From CAZWCX01 sp964632945 (GTDB lineage: Bacteria; Planctomycetota; MHYJ01; WSZJ01; CAZWCX01), in assembly GCA_964632945.1 (NCBI GenBank), contig CAZWCX010000079.1, positions 1 through 34,126 of the forward strand: a stretch of 34,126 nt of DNA, read 5' to 3'. The position numbers were made by a program, and so were the translations under genes. The notes beneath the pieces are model-generated. The model was not told the DNA's origin, did no database searches, and saw only the letters and a list, made by a program, of their open reading frames with translations. Shown here piece after piece: positions 33,597 to 34,126 of this stretch (position 1 is its first letter; the number at the start of each line of letters is the position of its first letter).

Positions 33597-34126
33597 GACC
33601 GATCTCCGCAACCAGGGCGGCCGGGGGCCGGCGTGCCGGGATGCGTTCCGCAACCCGTCGGCCCGGTCCGTCGACCTCGAGACGCGGCATCTGCGCCGCT
33701 GTGACCGGGAATCTCCGTCCGGCGACGCGGGTTCGGAAGCCCCCGGTCGCAGCCGGCCGCCCCCGATGCGACCCAGTGTATGACGGGCACCCGCTCGTCG
33801 GCTACCGGTTCTGCCAGGTCTCGGCGGATCGCCGAGAGCTCCCCTTCACCCCCCTGTGTCGCGAGTCCCTGCGGGGGACGCATGCCTCGACGATCCTGCT
33901 GCGATGCGAGACCCCGTGGGGAGCTGCGCCCGGAGCGCCTGCATAGGGACCGATCCAGCAAAGCGGCGTCGGCTGTCTCCGAAGGCGCGCAATCGGGCCA
34001 CCAACCGATTCACGCAACCACTCCAGGGATTCATGCCACAGGCCCACGACGCGGACGCGGAGGTCGCCGCGGAGGGCGAGCTTCGGCGCCGGGGCGAGGC
34101 CCGCGATCGCCTGCTGTCCCTGGCCG
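33597..34126. other. Right-end region with no well-supported gene
   Basis: A minus-strand frame is open from the right edge to 33802. Its first 45 codons (34126 to about 33990) have the GC-rich third positions of coding DNA (RGDLRVRVVGLWHESLEWLRESVGG), and the rest does not; it could be the end of a gene lying mostly outside the window. A plus-strand ATG at 34033 opens an equally GC-rich competing frame. I see no clear promoter for the GH5 gene; a TACACT on the minus strand near 33778 has a poor -35. Confidence 0.3.
33776..33946 (+). CDS. Possible small protein (56 residues), doubtful
   Basis: A GTG-started frame encodes a 56-residue peptide with mixed composition including Cys, Tyr, Phe, Trp and His (YDGHPLVGYRFCQVSADRR...). 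Third positions are GC-rich as in real genes. There is no clear ribosome-binding site or promoter and no family I recognise. It may be chance. Confidence 0.2.
   Translation: MYDGHPLVGYRFCQVSADRRELPFTPLCRESLRGTHASTILLRCETPWGAAPGAPA

Noticed and set aside
29482..33704. Long open frames antisense to the heparinase-like gene (29482-32358, -) and to the GH5/PhyH genes (31068-33704, +)
   Set aside because: They have no recognisable domains and low-complexity translation, and both overlap well-supported genes.
34033..34126. A plus-strand gene starting with ATG at 34033 and leaving the window
   Set aside because: Only 31 codons are visible, there is no ribosome-binding site, and a competing minus-strand frame is equally GC-rich at third positions.

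Overview
This is a high-GC window with densely packed genes and many 4-base start/stop overlaps. It comes from an uncultured, probably Gram-negative bacterium: there are several lipoproteins and signal peptides, and a 10-base run of N marks a scaffold join. The mix of an MglA-type GTPase with a roadblock protein, an FHA/kinase/SpoIIE-phosphatase chain, long HEAT/TPR secreted proteins, a MoxR operon and a heparinase-like protein fits Planctomycetota, Myxococcota or a related candidate phylum. No rRNA or other phylogenetic marker is present, so this placement is tentative. I see no tRNA, rRNA, insertion sequence, prophage or CRISPR array.

Layout. 1-1360 (+): the 3' part of an MglA-like GTPase that ends in a membrane anchor, then a roadblock/LC7 protein and a terminator. 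1433-5473 (-): MoxR AAA+ ATPase, a large membrane protein and an ABC ATPase. 5703-7585 (+): HflK/HflC. 7987-8865 (+): a membrane-anchored DUF1963-like protein. 9001-11039 (+): a GMC oxidoreductase with its small subunit, read from what looks like a leaderless promoter. 11127-13709 (+): a lipoprotein, a small membrane protein and a very unusual lipoprotein built of 12 repeats with 72 cysteines. 13761-19211 (-): a probable five-gene operon encoding a small triple-motif protein, the FHA-kinase-phosphatase, a mannose-1-phosphate guanylyltransferase, RuvX and a membrane-anchored protein. 19320-22550 (-): a class I aminotransferase and electron-transfer flavoprotein EtfB/EtfA. 22753-29713 (+): an FHA protein, then a PA2779-like/C39 peptidase/TPR lipoprotein set, NAD(P)H-hydrate dehydratase and a 1055-residue HEAT-TPR protein. 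29734-31575 (+): a heparinase II/III-like protein. 31638-33596 (-): a GH5 glycosidase and a PhyH-type dioxygenase. The last 500 bases hold no gene I can support well.

Themes. Signalling by small GTPase and phosphothreonine (two FHA proteins and one kinase-phosphatase) stands beside envelope functions (HflKC, MoxR operon, lipoproteins, polysaccharide enzymes). The best candidates for undescribed biology are: (1) the 72-cysteine repeat lipoprotein; (2) the small protein with three RP[KQ]GF motifs encoded just upstream of the FHA-kinase-phosphatase; (3) the tail-anchored MglA-type GTPase; (4) the PA2779/C39/TPR locus behind a consensus promoter and an intercistronic hairpin; and (5) a ten-C tract in the spacer of the etfB promoter, an arrangement that allows phase variation.
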